Source: Cristatella mucedo
Lineage: Eukaryota > Bryozoa > Phylactolaemata > Cristatellidae
Direction: 5' to 3'
Length of the DNA stretch: 64,000 nt
Assembly: GCA_009760855.2 (NCBI GenBank)
Contig: WPIO01000074.1
Span: forward strand, 1,594,501-1,658,500
Below, one piece after another: positions 10,948 through 22,571 of this stretch. The notes under the pieces are model-generated. The model searched no databases. It saw only the letters and a list, made by a program, of their open reading frames with translations, and was not told the origin of the DNA. A program made the translations under genes and the position numbers. Positions within the stretch are counted from its first letter, which is position 1, and the number at the start of each line of letters is the position of its first letter.

Positions 10948-11165
10948 TAATAATAATATTGATAATGCATTTGTTGCAGCACCTAAAGAGAATGCAATGT
11001 CTTTATATACAATTTAAATTTCTTATATAGGAAGCTTAGTCGAATAGTTAGCGGTAGCACGCTCAACGAAAAACAGGCATACCGCGATTGGAGCTGACAT
11101 GCACAGGGTCAGCAAGCAAATATGGCTACTGACAGCATGTGGAATGTCTGCTCACTTTATTTGGT
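10948..11165 (-). mobile_element. LINE 3' UTR remnant, minus strand
   Basis: Begins at an AATAATAATATTGATAATGC tract, then GCACCTAAAGAGAA (decayed GCGCCC...GAGAAC) and the family 3' UTR block TGACATGCACAGGGTCAGCA with GCATGTGGAATGTCTGCTCA. Only the untranslated tail of the element survives. Confidence 0.65.
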
Positions 11166-13442
11166 TTTCCGAAACCGTTAACCTGGATGCAGCCTTTGGT
11201 GACTACCTGCGATTGATAAGTAATTATTTAAGCATCATTTGAAAAACATATTTATGTTTAGCCCCATGAACAAATTTTTTTGTTAAGCTGTAAGGTTTGT
11301 GCTTAACAGTCGTTGATTCAGTCCACGTTACACTATCTGGACTGCAAAGTTATTCTGCTTGTACTAGTTGAATATAATGGAAACCTGGCCCCCCCCCGAC
11401 ACACAATTCTCTTGTTTCTCAAAGGCAAACTCAATATTGCCGTCAGTAATAAATAAAAAAGATACGGGCTGCCATAAACTTGATTTATTCATTTTTTTGG
11501 CATAACCAAGAACGGACAGTGCTGTTTATGTCGGCTACTTGATTAATGGGTCCATATAGAAATGTTCATCTACAGGCATTTATTAGTGTTATCATGTTCT
11601 TACATTCCAAGTCTACAATGGTTGCTGATGTGTGTGTGTGATGTGCTCAATTACGGTGTTTCACATCTCATGATTGGCTGTGGCTCCGATGCTCCACTGG
11701 CTAGGCGATTGGAGAAATGCCAGCTCCAGTGGCTCGAGCTGTTACCAGACTCGCGAAATGTCTTCCTTTGAGCGGCAACTTGTTCTAGACAGAGGCATTG
11801 TCCATCTTTGATGGCACTGGTATGCTGTCGGCCAATATGCAGATACATATGGACGCGAATTTCTCGGACAAACTCTAAAAAATTGGCATTCATATAAAGA
11901 AGCGCATTGCTTGTAAATGCCGAGTCGCTACCGCCAAGTGCACAGCCTTGGTGAGAATGACACCGAGAAGAGAGAAGGAAGCAGGGTGTAGAGGCTAAAT
12001 CTTTTCAAGCCAATCAAAAGATCTGATACAACACAGAAGCACTAGAAGAAAGGATGAAAACACTGGTAGGTCGAAATCATGGGAGCACGGCCAGCGTGGG
12101 GTGTGGTGCCTCTAGTTTGTGCCACGGCAGAGAAGCTTGAACTTCGTCCACGTCTTGGTTTGGAGCCGAGCGGCAAGAAAGTCTCTGTATAAGTATGCAC
12201 TCATGGTGAAAGTCAGTCACTAAGGGCTTTACTGCTACTGGCTACTGGAGCCAGGCCACTGACTTGCCCGCTTCGCATTAGTAGAGCTTAGGGCAGAACT
12301 GAAGAATGCAGTGGCACAAACAAATGAACTTAATGAGCAGAAGAGAAATTCAAAAAAAGGAAGGACTATTGAAGGATGAAGACGGGTATTATGAAGCGAT
12401 AGGAAATCGAAATGAAGACAAGGAGATTATAGGAGAGATAAAGCACGACAGGTAAGTATATGATGGACTGGGAGGAGTAGCAGGGGCAGCAGCAGCGCCA
12501 GGTGCGTGGAGTGGCACGATGGAATGGCGACAGAGGAGCGAATCGCCGCCCAGCTCGATCAAAATGGTCAAAGAAGTAAGTGTCGGTGCCTTCCAAGGAG
12601 GCCCAAGTGCAGGAAGCAGTAGAGGAAATAAGACGAAGAGGAAGTGAGCAAGGAAAAGTGGAAGGAAAAAGACAGAATGAAAGCATGCCCGAATGAGACA
12701 TGGCGATGATGAGAACACTAAGCGATGATCCTGAGCAATAGGCATATCATCACACAAAGAGCGCAAGGGGGAGCACGAATGAAGACGATGCACCGCCGCA
12801 TAATACTGATAAGTAAAGGAGGAGGAGGAGGACGAGGCCTAATACCGGCGACTGCTGATGCTCAGTGAGAGAGGCCAACCGAGCAACGTGTGGGCTGGGA
12901 ATCACAGACTTCCGCTTACATAGCAGCAGCACTGCTGTGCGACCGAGCAGTACTCTGCATACTTCGCTGCTGCGGTGATTAAGCGAGCAGTGAGTTCAAG
13001 GTGTTTGTGCCCTCTCAGGGCCATCTCGTGGAACGTGCAAGTACGACAAGATTGACAAAGCAGGCTGCAGCCTGTCGAAGTAATTTCAAGCTGGCGATCG
13101 GACGATTTGCTCGGCTAAATCACTAGGGCCGGAGCCTGCCAGGTGCACACAATGCAGTCAATCGCGGTTTGCATGCCAACTTGTAAGATTTTAGGGAGTA
13201 GCCCAGACCGCTTAATGGCTTAGCCACTGGGGGATCGTCGCCAGCCTCGACGAGTGCCCTAGACCCTACGGTTTGTCTAGACGTGGCTGGAGCTAATTCT
13301 GTATAAGCCTTCTTGGGAAACGTGTGCGATACATATTTTTTCAATGCAAAGTCGAGACAGCTCTCACGCAACGGCCCGGCTGCCCGACACACTAGAAAAT
13401 CTCGTCCGAAAGAGTATGCTGCCAAATGCCAAAAACTCACGT
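11166..13442. other. Unrecognised sequence with a purine-rich stretch and consensus donors
   Basis: No known domain. From about 12300 to 12830 the plus strand is A/G-rich. At 12448-12459 it carries ACAG|GTAAGTAT, a perfect 5' splice-site consensus, and at 12574 AA|GTAAGT. Frames read into both donors are broken by stops within about 70-130 nt, so I do not call exons. The long minus-strand frames at 12366-12793 are the complement of the purine-rich tract and look like chance. Confidence 0.4.
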
Positions 13443-13528
13443 TCACACAGACACACAAACACATGCACGCACGTACACACACACACACACACACACAGGC
13501 AGGCAGGCATGCAAGCACACGCACACAC
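13443..13528. repeat. (CA)n microsatellite, imperfect
   Basis: A CACACA core with CAGG, CATG and CACG interruptions. Open frames crossing it on both strands are repeat artefacts. Confidence 0.9.
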
Positions 13529-15264
13529 CAGGTGCAGCAGCTAAGCGATATCGTCCACTTTACGTAATGGCGATCGAGAGTTCAGTGTCTTTTAAAAGGC
13601 AATTTTTATGGCCAGATCCAAGTACCAAAGCTGAAAGCTTTTGCTGCTATGGATATGAGGCCTTCGTGAGGCATCCTGCGCTACCGTTAGAAACATTGTC
13701 ACAGGCTCACCTACGCTCACTTCTAGCACGCGAGCACCAGGCACGTAGCAAGCCGGAAAATTCCTAGGGTTGTCACGGTGGAAGTTAAATGGGTCGAACA
13801 GCTACGAGAAAAACAAGCACGGCTTTAGCTAAGTGGCCAATGGAATGTAGTCCAACCACCGGCTAAGGCTAGCCAGAGCCTGCCTGCTCAGTTCAAGTGA
13901 TCTATGGCTAGCAGATGGCATCGAGAGGAGCCGGGGTGGGCTGCAGAATGGGCTGCTGAGCCAGCGACTGCTTACTCAGCCTGTCTCCCGTGCAGCCTGT
14001 GCCTAGTGCGAGCAGGCCCTTCGTTCCGCTTGAGCTGCCCCCTATCCCTCACGCCTCAGAGAGTCAGTCGCGGTGACGATTGCTACAGTGAAATTTTGGC
14101 CGTTGCTGAGCGCGGACCCTCGTGGTTATACGGGCATAACTTTTTTCTGGACAGCTAATCGCTGCCACACCCTGTCTCACGCATACAGCCAAATGTGGCC
14201 TGCGGTAGTAGTTGCTTAGAAAAATCGCTCCGTGACAATCCAGCGAGATGAGCTGCATTCCACTGCATTCAGGTGCATTTATTGCAAGATCGTTGCCGAT
14301 CCGAGATGAACTGCAGCAAACGGCTGCAGCACAAGGGCTTTCCGCCACGATAACCTGAGACCCCATTGAGAGCACTTTGCTGCGACCTTGATCGAGCTGC
14401 TCCTGCACGCCAGGCGGGGCTCGAGGCATTTCAGCAAGCATTTTATGCTAAAATAGAGGCCGTAAGGCATCGCATCAATAGCGCACTCTAGGTCATGCAC
14501 CAAGCGGCAGTGACTTCTTGTCCGACCAGCAATTGCATCGACCCTGCACAAGCAGAGACTCACACCTAGATCTTTGATTCTCGGCTCTCGAGTGGAACTC
14601 TCACGGGACTATTGGCGGCTCGCACGACTCTACTTCAGACCGAAATCGTGGATAGCCTTGGCGAAATGTCCATCTGTTTTACCATCGGCACAAACTGCCG
14701 GGAATTAGGCGCATAACCGATCTGAACATAAAAGACATCTGAATACATCTATGAATGCATCTGAAGGCATAGCTGAGTCGCAAAAGGGCAGAGAAACGTT
14801 GATAGTTGTGAATTAGGCAGTCCTCGAATTTTTCAAGACATTCAGAGAGGCCTAACTTATTCTAAGGAGGACTGAGGATGCACTATCTTCGGGACGATTG
14901 GTGATGGAACGGTGTACCACCATCATCACAGGCCGAGACAGGAGCATCAAAGAGCAGGTCGCTAGGAGCATGCCCTATCTAGAGCCAAGCCTGAAGTGAG
15001 CCAGCCACTTTCACGCAAGTGGCAGTGAAGCAATGTCAACAGCCCAGTCTCATTCACATAGTTGCGGAAAACCTTACGGGCAATCGTCAACCAAGAAGCT
15101 CCACATCAATCTTCCCAGATGGAGCTGGAAAGTCATAGAATGAGCTGGAAGGATAGTCCTTGGACCTCCAACGCCAAAATCCACAGGGAGCAGGTGATTT
15201 TGTTGTTGCTCCTCTGCAAAAATACATGAAAATTATCTGACTTGACAACAGACTCATTTGAATA
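13529..15264. other. Unrecognised sequence, higher GC
   Basis: Noticeably richer in G and C than the left end of the window, with many CAG/CTG trinucleotides. Overlapping open frames on both strands at 13904-14563 show no family motif. No transposon similarity recognised. Confidence 0.35.
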
Positions 15265-15400
15265 GCTGGTGAAGAGCCTTGAAGGCTATCACCATCGCTT
15301 GCAGTTGCCAAATAAAGGACTGTCCCGAGCGGGTTCAAACCTACGAGGTATGTCGTGAAAAGCGAGCGACCAACTTGCCTCCTCGGCAATTACAGCCCAG
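15265..15400 (-). mobile_element. tRNA-derived SINE, family B, minus strand
   Basis: GAAGAGCCTTGAAGGCTATC, ACCATCGCTTGCAGTTGCCA and GGGTTCAAACCTACGA (reverse complement of the B-box region) in the expected order. Confidence 0.7.
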
Positions 15401-16287
15401 TCAGGACGTTATATAACCTCCCTTTTAACTCGGGTCGTTTAATAAAGATAACGATATGATATTTGCACAGCCCTTTTGGAAAACTAAATCCCTTTTTTCA
15501 ATGCTAGGCACTGTGCAGGTGGACTGAATGGAAGCGAATAAGGTATTAATTACCATGCACGGTGTCTACACGCCTAAGAACATGAAAGCCAGCATAAGAA
15601 CACCAATGCTGACCGAACGTTGAGTATTTTAAGTTGATATTTTTAAGCTTCATATGAAGCCATCTATGCCGTGCTGTCAGTCGGGAATGAGCTGAGTCGA
15701 TCGCTTGAACAGAGGGCTCGGTCCCCAGAGGGTCGCAGGTGCATTGCTGGAAAATCAGAAAAGACTAACGGTAAATGTTGGTCGGTTTCCAACCTCTAGA
15801 CATCTCATAGCAGCATGTAGTGTGTGATAAAATTCCATATCAAGCACACGAGAGACTTATCCGATATAGAACTCCCCGTGCTGTATGTCCATTTTCTATT
15901 CTAAATGAGGGTTCGCATTGCTTTTAAAGTAGCAGGTAATTTCTAGTAAGATAGAGTGCTGGGCATTGTCTATCCATCGACCCCAGAAAATTATTCGTCT
16001 TAACCTCGCGGTTCGTCGAAGACTAATAGGCCAGTTCTGAATTACCAGTTTGACACTTAACTGCAGCCCAGACTGCCACAGGCTACCAGTCTGGGCTAGG
16101 TGGCGCCTACCTAACTTCCCAGGCACTGCTCTCTGCCAAAGAGTCATCAGTCAGCTTTTGTGTGTCGTCGCTGAGCGATGAGACTGATACCCTCTAAATA
16201 ATTCAATCAAGCTCTCTCAGTAACGGCCGGATGGACTTTTCGAGGTCAGAATGAGTTTAATGCGAACGCCAGGAGGAGGGACGTCAC
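15401..16287. other. Unrecognised sequence
   Basis: No gene or repeat recognised. Confidence 0.4.
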
Positions 16288-16695
16288 ATGATCTACTCAG
16301 GCGACCGCCTGCCATCAAGGCCACAAAGCAGGAGCGCTAGCGAGAGCAGACTGCTGTATATTAGATCTTGCCTTGTTTTTCTCGGAGAGGTCGTGAGTTA
16401 CAGTAAACGAGTGTCCTTTCGGGCAGGTAAACCAAAATCTGGCCTGCACTGGCCGTGGTTTCGCACCGGATCCTGCGGTCCGTCTTTCGAAGACACCGAT
16501 TCATTGCCCTCCGTCCCGTCGCAACCTGACTGCACCGACTTCCGAGCTTCGGTCCCCTCAGACGACGACGATTGCACGTTGACAGGAAGAAAAGTACGGC
16601 GAACTTCATCGCCGAGAGAGTCAAAGTGGAGCCGCATCAGCTTAAATCAGGTCAAAGTGGAGTATATTAAAATTAGATTTATTCAATTGAATTAG
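16288..16695 (+). CDS. Uncertain ORF in a CpG-rich patch
   Basis: A 135-codon open frame of unknown function. The CpG-rich part, about 16440-16625, encodes a Ser/Pro/Asp-rich segment including FEDTDSLPSVPSQP, an acidic DDDD and a basic GRKVRRTSSPRESK, a composition seen in disordered or nuclear regions of real proteins. Possible splice sites are the GGGCAG|GTAAAC near 16424 and TTGACAG near 16583. The opposite strand is also open over most of this stretch, so open length alone is weak evidence. The AT-rich 3' end is unlikely to be coding. Confidence 0.2.
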   Translation: MIYSGDRLPSRPQSRSASESRLLYIRSCLVFLGEVVSYSKRVSFRAGKPKSGLHWPWFRTGSCGPSFEDTDSLPSVPSQPDCTDFRASVPSDDDDCTLTGRKVRRTSSPRESKWSRISLNQVKVEYIKIRFIQLN

Positions 16696-17084
16696 ATTTA
16701 TTTTATAGATGTATTTATTAGATTTAATATCGAAGTTAAATTAGAACCGCAGAGCTGGAGCCGGGCTGCCAAGACTGAGCACTGACTCTTTCGGTGAACT
16801 ATGACACTCACTCCGGCAGTCGCTTCTAGCTAGAGCTACCACCCAGTAGCTGCTTGTTGGAGAGGCATCCCTTGGGCACCCCTCTGGTCGTTTAGCAACT
16901 ACCTGTCGGCCAACTAGGCGCCCGAGCTCGCGCCGAGGCAAGTCGGCCATTTTGCAGCTGCTATCGTCACCCGTGTTTATGACACAGCTATCACTACGTT
17001 TCTAGAAACGTAGCGCTGACTGTCTTGTGGCTATCGCTAAGCTATCCTTCAAGCACAGGCAATTTTCCTAGCGCTAAAGTAAGC

Positions 17085-17246
17085 TTGCGGACTGTTAAAA
17101 CCGATGCCATACATTCTCGTCGACACGTAGCACTGAGACCAAGGTCGAAGAGCTTAGTCAACAATCAAAAACACCGACTGCTTGCATCTGTTTAACCTAG
17201 GCAGCAAAGCACAGCGGTGCTCGGAATAGCAATACCTTGCTGAGCA
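17085..17246 (+). repeat. Dispersed repeat, partner of 21915-22088
   Basis: Shares ACTGTTAAAACCGA, a GACC/GGGCAAGGTC segment, TTAGTCAAC/CTAGTCAAC, AACCTAGGCAG, GCAAAGCACAGCGGT and CCTTGCTGAGCA in the same order and spacing with 21915-22088. It immediately precedes the start of the 17-22 kb segmental duplication unit, while its partner immediately follows that unit, so the unit is flanked by direct repeats. Confidence 0.7.
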
Positions 17247-18278
17247 GACTATGCACATGCAGTTTGCAATAAGGACACCCCACTGTATTTAATCCATGAA
17301 TTGTTTATTTGGCAGTACCGCGTTGGTTCTTAGCTTTGTAAGTCAGCCACCTTCACATGCAAACAGGTCTATACAAAATTCTTTTCGACAAAAATCGTCT
17401 TTCCGACACGCATACGAACAAACACGCATGCACACACCGACGAACATGCTTGGACGAGCGCCCGTGCTAGCATGCTCGTACAAATGAGAATGAGTGCCTG
17501 TCCTCGGGCCTGTGCATGCTCACGTGCCCTCAGGAGCGCCTGCAGGCACGGGTTTGGGCATGCCAAGTAGCCATGTGTTTCTCTAGCTCATAAAGTTTCG
17601 TGCGGACGAACGGTCTCCCACTTTAGACGTTTGCTGACAGACTAAGTAACCGTGAGTTTAGTTTCTAACAAAATTGTACACTAAACAATGTCAAATTACC
17701 TCACAGCTACTGCATACTGGGATCCAGGGTGCGTCAAAAGCATCAGCAAGCAACTGTGAAGGCGGCGTTGGGCATCGGAATGAGCAGCAACAATTTAAAC
17801 ATCATGCAAGCAGTTGAAAACGATACCTCTTTGTAGCGCTTGACACCTTAGATTTACATTGTGAAGACTGCTCTCTGGCAAAGACCGATGGTTTCACATA
17901 ACCACCACCCGGTATTTCAGATACAGGTTACCTTGGACTTTGCAATGCTGCAGGCTGTGCGATTGTCAAATGTCACGAAAACTTAGCACACATACGACAA
18001 GGTGCATACATATTAAGAACTCAAGATTTTGAGTTTGTGATATTCACAACAGCCATGTATGCATGGAGGTCCTGGAGGTGGCATCCGTCATTAGCAAGTT
18101 TCTCGAAAGAGTTGTAGTTATCATATGTTGCAAATCATTTACGTAATTCTTATCATTATCATCTAACAGAGAATAGCACTTCTGGCACTCGGCCACAAAT
18201 GCATGCGTGCACAAACACACGCATGGGCGTGCATGCACAGTGATTCACCCAACTCGCTCAATCAAGCACGCACGTTCT

Positions 18279-18291
18279 CACACACATATGA

Positions 18292-18354
<63 letters not shown>

Positions 18355-18389
18355 ACACACCACACATACGATGTCACACACACACGATG

Positions 18390-18434
<45 letters not shown>
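18279..18434. repeat. (CA)n microsatellite in duplication I copy 1
   Basis: About 150 bp of CA units interrupted by CATATGAT and CGATGT motifs. It is at the position paralogous to 32553-32670. Confidence 0.95.
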
Positions 18435-18436
<2 letters not shown>

Positions 18437-18879
18437 CTCACATATAGGTGAGGGCAGTCACGCCAAGCATGAATACCACACTAGGCCTAAAGCATGCTAA
18501 CACATACGGGCGGGCATGCATGCCCATCCACAAGCATGTACATGCGCACGTGCTTGCATGTGCGAGTACGGGCACCCCGGCACTCACGAAAGCACGAGCT
18601 CAGGCAAGCGCTCGCAAAAGCGCCGTAGCTTAGACACAAGCACTCGCAGAGCACACAGCTCGCCTTGTCTGGCACCTTGTCGTGGTAGGCTTGAGGCCTC
18701 AGCCGCCTGTCATACATAACCTTGGCTCAACAGGCTCATGAGTGAACAAAGTGATGGCTACAAACAGTCCGTGTAAGGTGGTGGTTAAAGGTCATTGCAC
18801 GTGCTCATAGGTGCTCAAAAGTATTTTTTATCTTTGCTAACAGCTAACTTGAGGCAGAATTCCATTCTCTGTTATCCAA

Positions 18880-19997
18880 CTGCCAACCAGCGACCAATAT
18901 CCGAAATTGCTGAGGAGGGTTGACAGTCGCGAAAAGCTGGAAAATTGAAAAAGCCTTCTTATCGTCGGGCTCCTCCCACGTCGTTGCTGAGGCAGCGAGT
19001 AACCAATTTCGGTATAGCATGTGTCTGCTGACGTGTTCTGCGACTCACGGCTTCCGAGCGAGCCTCTGGAGGAAAGCGGTTACCCCAGGTGACACCCCCC
19101 CAGCTGCTGCTCAAGCAGGACAGCTCAGCCGACGCCGGTGACCACGAAGCACAGCTCTAGAGCAACATGTCAGGCCTCAAGATAATTTTAAGCACTTGCT
19201 TGTCACAATAAGAGCTTGAATTTCACATCTTACTACATCTTTATTGGATCGCAAATAAAATATCGGATCCAAACTGTCTCCAAGCTCGGCTGGCGCGGTC
19301 CAGCTCCCGCTGCTCGCGCGAGGTCGCCGGGCGTTTATGCACACCTGACCTCGAGCAGACAGGATGTGACAAGTAGGGACTTCCTAGTCTGCTTGAGCCT
19401 CAAAGCCCCCCCCCAGCGCCTGAGGTAGCCAGCAGTCACGGCTATAAGCTGCGCCATATGTGCCATAAGCTGTACCGGAGATAGTGACAACCGTCAGGTA
19501 ACCCTAGCTACTGGCTGGCTATAGCTCTTTAGCTAGCCTCGACTTGCAGCATCAGGTATTTACCAACACACTGAGCACTGCTGACTGATATACTGCGAGC
19601 AACAAACTCTCGCAACTTTTGCTCTCAATAGCCAAACTGGTTCCACGGAAAATCCGGCTTTAACAGCTGCCTTCCTTAGAAACCAACGACGATGGCGGGC
19701 ATGTGTGCCTGAGCAGCTGTTGGCTAAAGGCTTGAAAACTGGCCGGCTATCATCAGGACAGTGATTTGCCTTTGATTTATAAAAGATGAATATACATAAA
19801 TCCTATTAATTTTTTTGGAGCTCTGAGAGCAACTAAAGTCTATTCGGGTGCTTTGCACGTGCTGCTGGGCCTAAGCCCAAAAATCTTGGACGTAGAGATG
19901 CGATTACATTCAGGCTGAGCTAAGCCGGGCCACCAGCAGTGTTTCCGGTCGGGAAGAGTTGTTTTGTGTGTGACCCAGATCAGCAGCAGCAGGAGCG
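18880..19997 (+). repeat. Near-identical block, paired with 33136-34257
   Basis: By eye only about six substitutions and one C-tract length difference separate this block from 33136-34257, while the sequence on its left differs at roughly one base in seven to ten. It contains no convincing coding frame; identical short frames in both copies simply reflect the DNA identity. Confidence 0.85.
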
Positions 19998-19999
19998 CA

Positions 20000-20465
20000 G
20001 ACAGGATGTGACTAGTAGGGAATGCCAGTCTGCCTGAGCCTCAAAGCCCCCAGCGCCTGAGGTAGCCAGCAGTCACGGCCATAAGCTTCGCCATATGCGC
20101 CGTAAGCTGGGCCATATGTGCCATAAGCTGTACCGGAGATAGTGACAACCGGCAGGCTGCTGGTAACCCTAGCTACTGGGTTGATTTCGCTCATTAGCTA
20201 GCCTCGACTTCCGAAATGTCCTTACCAACGTACCAAAAAAATTCTGATTGAAATACCCTGAGCAATAAACTTTCGCAACTTTTGCTCTCAAAAGGCGAAG
20301 TGGAGGTTTGATGGAAAATCCGGCTTTAACAGCTGCTTTCCTTAGAAGCAACCGACGAAGCTGGGCATGTGTACCGAAGCTGTTGTTAGCTAACGGTTTG
20401 AAAACTTGCCTGCTATCATCACGGCAGTGGGTTGCCGTCGATTTAAAATGATAATTATACATAAA
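20000..20465 (+). repeat. Partial third copy of 19353-19820, in tandem
   Basis: Begins GACAGGATGTGACTAGTAGG and follows 19353-19820 (GACAGGATGTGACAAGTAGG) through CATATGTGCCATAAGCTGTA, CTTTAACAGCTGC, and CTATCATCA..GCAGTG to the AATTATACATAAA end. It is clearly older than the block pair, with visible substitutions and small indels throughout. It starts directly at the point where copy 1 and copy 2 stop matching. Confidence 0.85.
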
Positions 20466-20469
20466 ATGC

Positions 20470-20825
20470 TAATAATTATTATTATTATAATAATAATGCA
20501 CTTGATAAAGCGCCCTCGGAGAACTTAATCTCTCTAGGCGCTTTACATTTGCTGCAAAGGGAAATGCAATTGAATGGTAAGTAAAATCATTTTTGAAAAA
20601 CAAACAAAATTAATAATATGGTCAGGGGTGACATGCACAGGGTCAGCATGCAAATGTGGTAAGTGGCAGCATGCACAGTGGCAGCTCGCATAAGCACATG
20701 AAGGACAAATCACAGGGACCCACTAAATGCTCTCCTAAAGAGGTGTGTTTTTAAGTTCCTTTTAAATGTTGTCAGGTCAGGGGATGTTCTGACGCAGGTC
20801 AGGAGGAAGTTCCAGGCTTTGGGAG
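20470..20825 (-). mobile_element. LINE 3' UTR, minus strand
   Basis: Starts with an AATAATTATTATTATTATAA tract, then GCACTTGATAAAGCGCCCTC, TCTAGGCGCTTTACATTTGC, the TGACATGCACAGGGTCAGCA block and GGGACCCACTAAATGCT. It ends abruptly at GGCTTTGGGAGCA where the next LINE begins. Confidence 0.8.
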
Positions 20826-21560
20826 CAATAAAAAAGAATGACAGTAATAATGCATTTTCTATATCGCCCTCGGAGAATCCACTCGCCTTCTACACACTTC
20901 ACATTTGCTGCAAAGGAAGTATGATCCAAATGGTTGGCGGTAGCTTGCTCAACGACAGCAACCCTAACATGATTAGAGGTGAGGTGATATGCACAAGATC
21001 ACCATGCTTATAGAATTAATGGCAGCATGCTAAGTAAGTGCACACAAGACAAATCGCATGGACCCACTAAATACTGTGATAGAAAGATGCGTTTTTACCT
21101 TCTATTTTAATGCGTTCTAGTCAGGTAATGTTGTGCCACCTGTCGGAAGTGAGTCCGAGGCGTCGTGAGTGTTAGAACTAAACGCACAGTGTCCAAAGGA
21201 GTTGTGGTTCGTAAGAGATACCGGTAAACGATTGAATTCGGAAAATCTGGTGGTGCTACTGGTGGGACATCTGGTGAGAAAGTAGAACTGATAAGTTAGC
21301 TGAAGCCATAGAATGAAGGGATGTAAGCTTGAGTGACCAATACCTGAAGTCGATGCTCGGCTTGTCTGGGTGCCAGTGCTGGTTGGTAAGAAGCTGTGTG
21401 ATTTATCCACGATGATGCTCGGGACTGACAAGCGTAGCTGCAGTAGCAGCAAAGGACTGCGCTGAAGCCAGAGAGGCTCTAGATTTTATGGTTGCCGCAA
21501 ACACAGCTAATATCAATAGAAATGGTCATGCAGTCAGAACAAGAGTCAGAACAGGAGTCA
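20826..21560 (-). mobile_element. L2/CR1-type LINE 3' part, minus strand, duplication I copy 1
   Basis: Begins with TAATAATGCATTTTCTATAT and GCCCTCGGAGAA. The 3' UTR includes GACCCACTAAATACTG. Inward, the minus-strand frame contains a decayed coding end, with GFGHSSLHPFILWLQ-like sequence corresponding to the VLSLSLRSRHSLAQAYL segment of the copy at 38.6-39.5 kb. Frameshifted throughout. Nearly identical to 36335-37060. Confidence 0.75.
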
Positions 21561-21654
21561 GATCCGGGCGAGATGAAGCCATGGTGAGCTGCTGGTGTTA
21601 ACCGGCTGCTTTACGCTGTTGAACGGCTTCTTCAGTTGATTTGGCAAACGTTCT

Positions 21655-21854
21655 ACTTGGTACAGGGCGGCTTGAGCCGAGATGGTGTGGACTAGGTAGG
21701 TGGTCGCTTTTTACGACCGAGGTCCGAGGTCATGTGTTCGAATCCTATGGCTGGCAATTTCTGTATTGCCGAGATGCAATTCGTGGTGAAGAGACATGAC
21801 ATGATACACAGTCTGGTTGTGTGTTTCTCCCTAAAAAAATTACTAGCTATTTCT
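21655..21854 (+). mobile_element. tRNA-derived SINE, family B
   Basis: A-box region TGTGGACTAGGTAGGTGG, then CCGAGGTCATGTGTTCGAAT (B-box) and GGCTGGCAATTTCTGTATTG. The tail is diverged. Paralogue of 37140-37344. Confidence 0.7.
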
Positions 21855-21900
21855 TTTAACAGCCTCTTTTGCATAGCGACAGAACAGCCTATACAGCTAT
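21855..21900 (-). mobile_element. Truncated SINE family B, minus strand
   Basis: Only the distal tail (CAGCCTCTTTTGCATAGCGA, CAGAACAGCC) remains. The paralogous copy at 37345-37505 is full length, so this copy was cut at about 21900, where the 17-kb-type dispersed repeat starts. Confidence 0.55.
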
Positions 21901-21914
21901 CAACGCCGCATTAT

Positions 21915-22088
21915 ATGGGGACAGTTAAAACCGACGCCTTACAGTCTCGACGAGGCTGAGCACCGAGGGCAAGGTCACAGCGCCTAGTCAACATGTAAAA
22001 CCACCGATTTCTTGAATCTGTCCAACCTAGGCAGAACGTTGGCAGCAAAGCACAGCGGTACTTGGAATTGCAATGCCTTGCTGAGCAC
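21915..22088 (+). repeat. Dispersed repeat, partner of 17085-17246
   Basis: Same ordered motifs as 17085-17246. Lies just outside the right end of duplication I copy 1. Confidence 0.7.
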
Positions 22089-22461
22089 CATAGATTTAGC
22101 TCCATTAGTCTAAAGTTTAGAGGATGTGGTTGAAAGCTAGCACTTACCCATGCAGATATCGAGCGAGTACTAAACGATGGGGCTGCAGCTACAACCTGCA
22201 TGAGCGCTAATGCCTACATGTTTCGGATAATGTTAAGGCCACATGGACAGCAGTTAGCTAGCTGAACAAAGCTCGTGCAACTGCTCGGTATTAGTAGGAA
22301 ATGTTTAGTGGTACAGCTGTTGAGGTGGAGGCAGTGCCTAACGTTCAGCTATGCAAGCATACAAATATGAACTGGCTTAGTGCAATTCATGTGCACACAA
22401 GCACACATTCGTGCGTGCGATCGTCATAGCTAACATCAGAAGCTGATAGTTCTACAATGGG
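22089..22461. other. Unrecognised sequence
   Basis: Nothing recognised. Confidence 0.4.
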
Positions 22462-22513
22462 GAAGAGAAAGACACAGAGACAGAGAGAGAGAGACAGAGA
22501 GAGAGAGAGAGAC

Positions 22514-22567
<54 letters not shown>
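22462..22567. repeat. (GA)n microsatellite
   Basis: About 100 bp of GA units with CAGA interruptions. Open frames here (Arg-Glu or Ser-Leu repeats) are artefacts. Confidence 0.95.

Positions 22568-22571
<4 letters not shown>

Larger units (their letters stand above)
17247..21900 (+). repeat. Segmental duplication I, copy 1
   Basis: Direct repeat of 31281-37390. Colinear landmarks are GCACATGCAGTTTGCAATAA, the GCACTTCTGGCACTCGGCCA before the (CA)n tract, the nearly identical 18880-19997 block, the minus-strand LINE at 20826-21560 and the SINE at 21655-21854. Copy 1 alone has 20000-20825 (a partial third copy plus a LINE tail); copy 2 alone has about 2 kb at 34258-36330. No convincing gene lies inside. 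Confidence 0.85.

Noticed and set aside
12366-12793. Minus-strand frames rich in Leu, Phe, Pro and Ser, as a membrane protein
   Set aside because: They are the complement of an A/G-rich tract, which by itself yields hydrophobic frames on the other strand.
20169-20462. 97-codon minus-strand ORF in the partial third copy
   Set aside because: Not open in the paralogous units at 19353-19820 and 33610-34080, so it is a chance frame.
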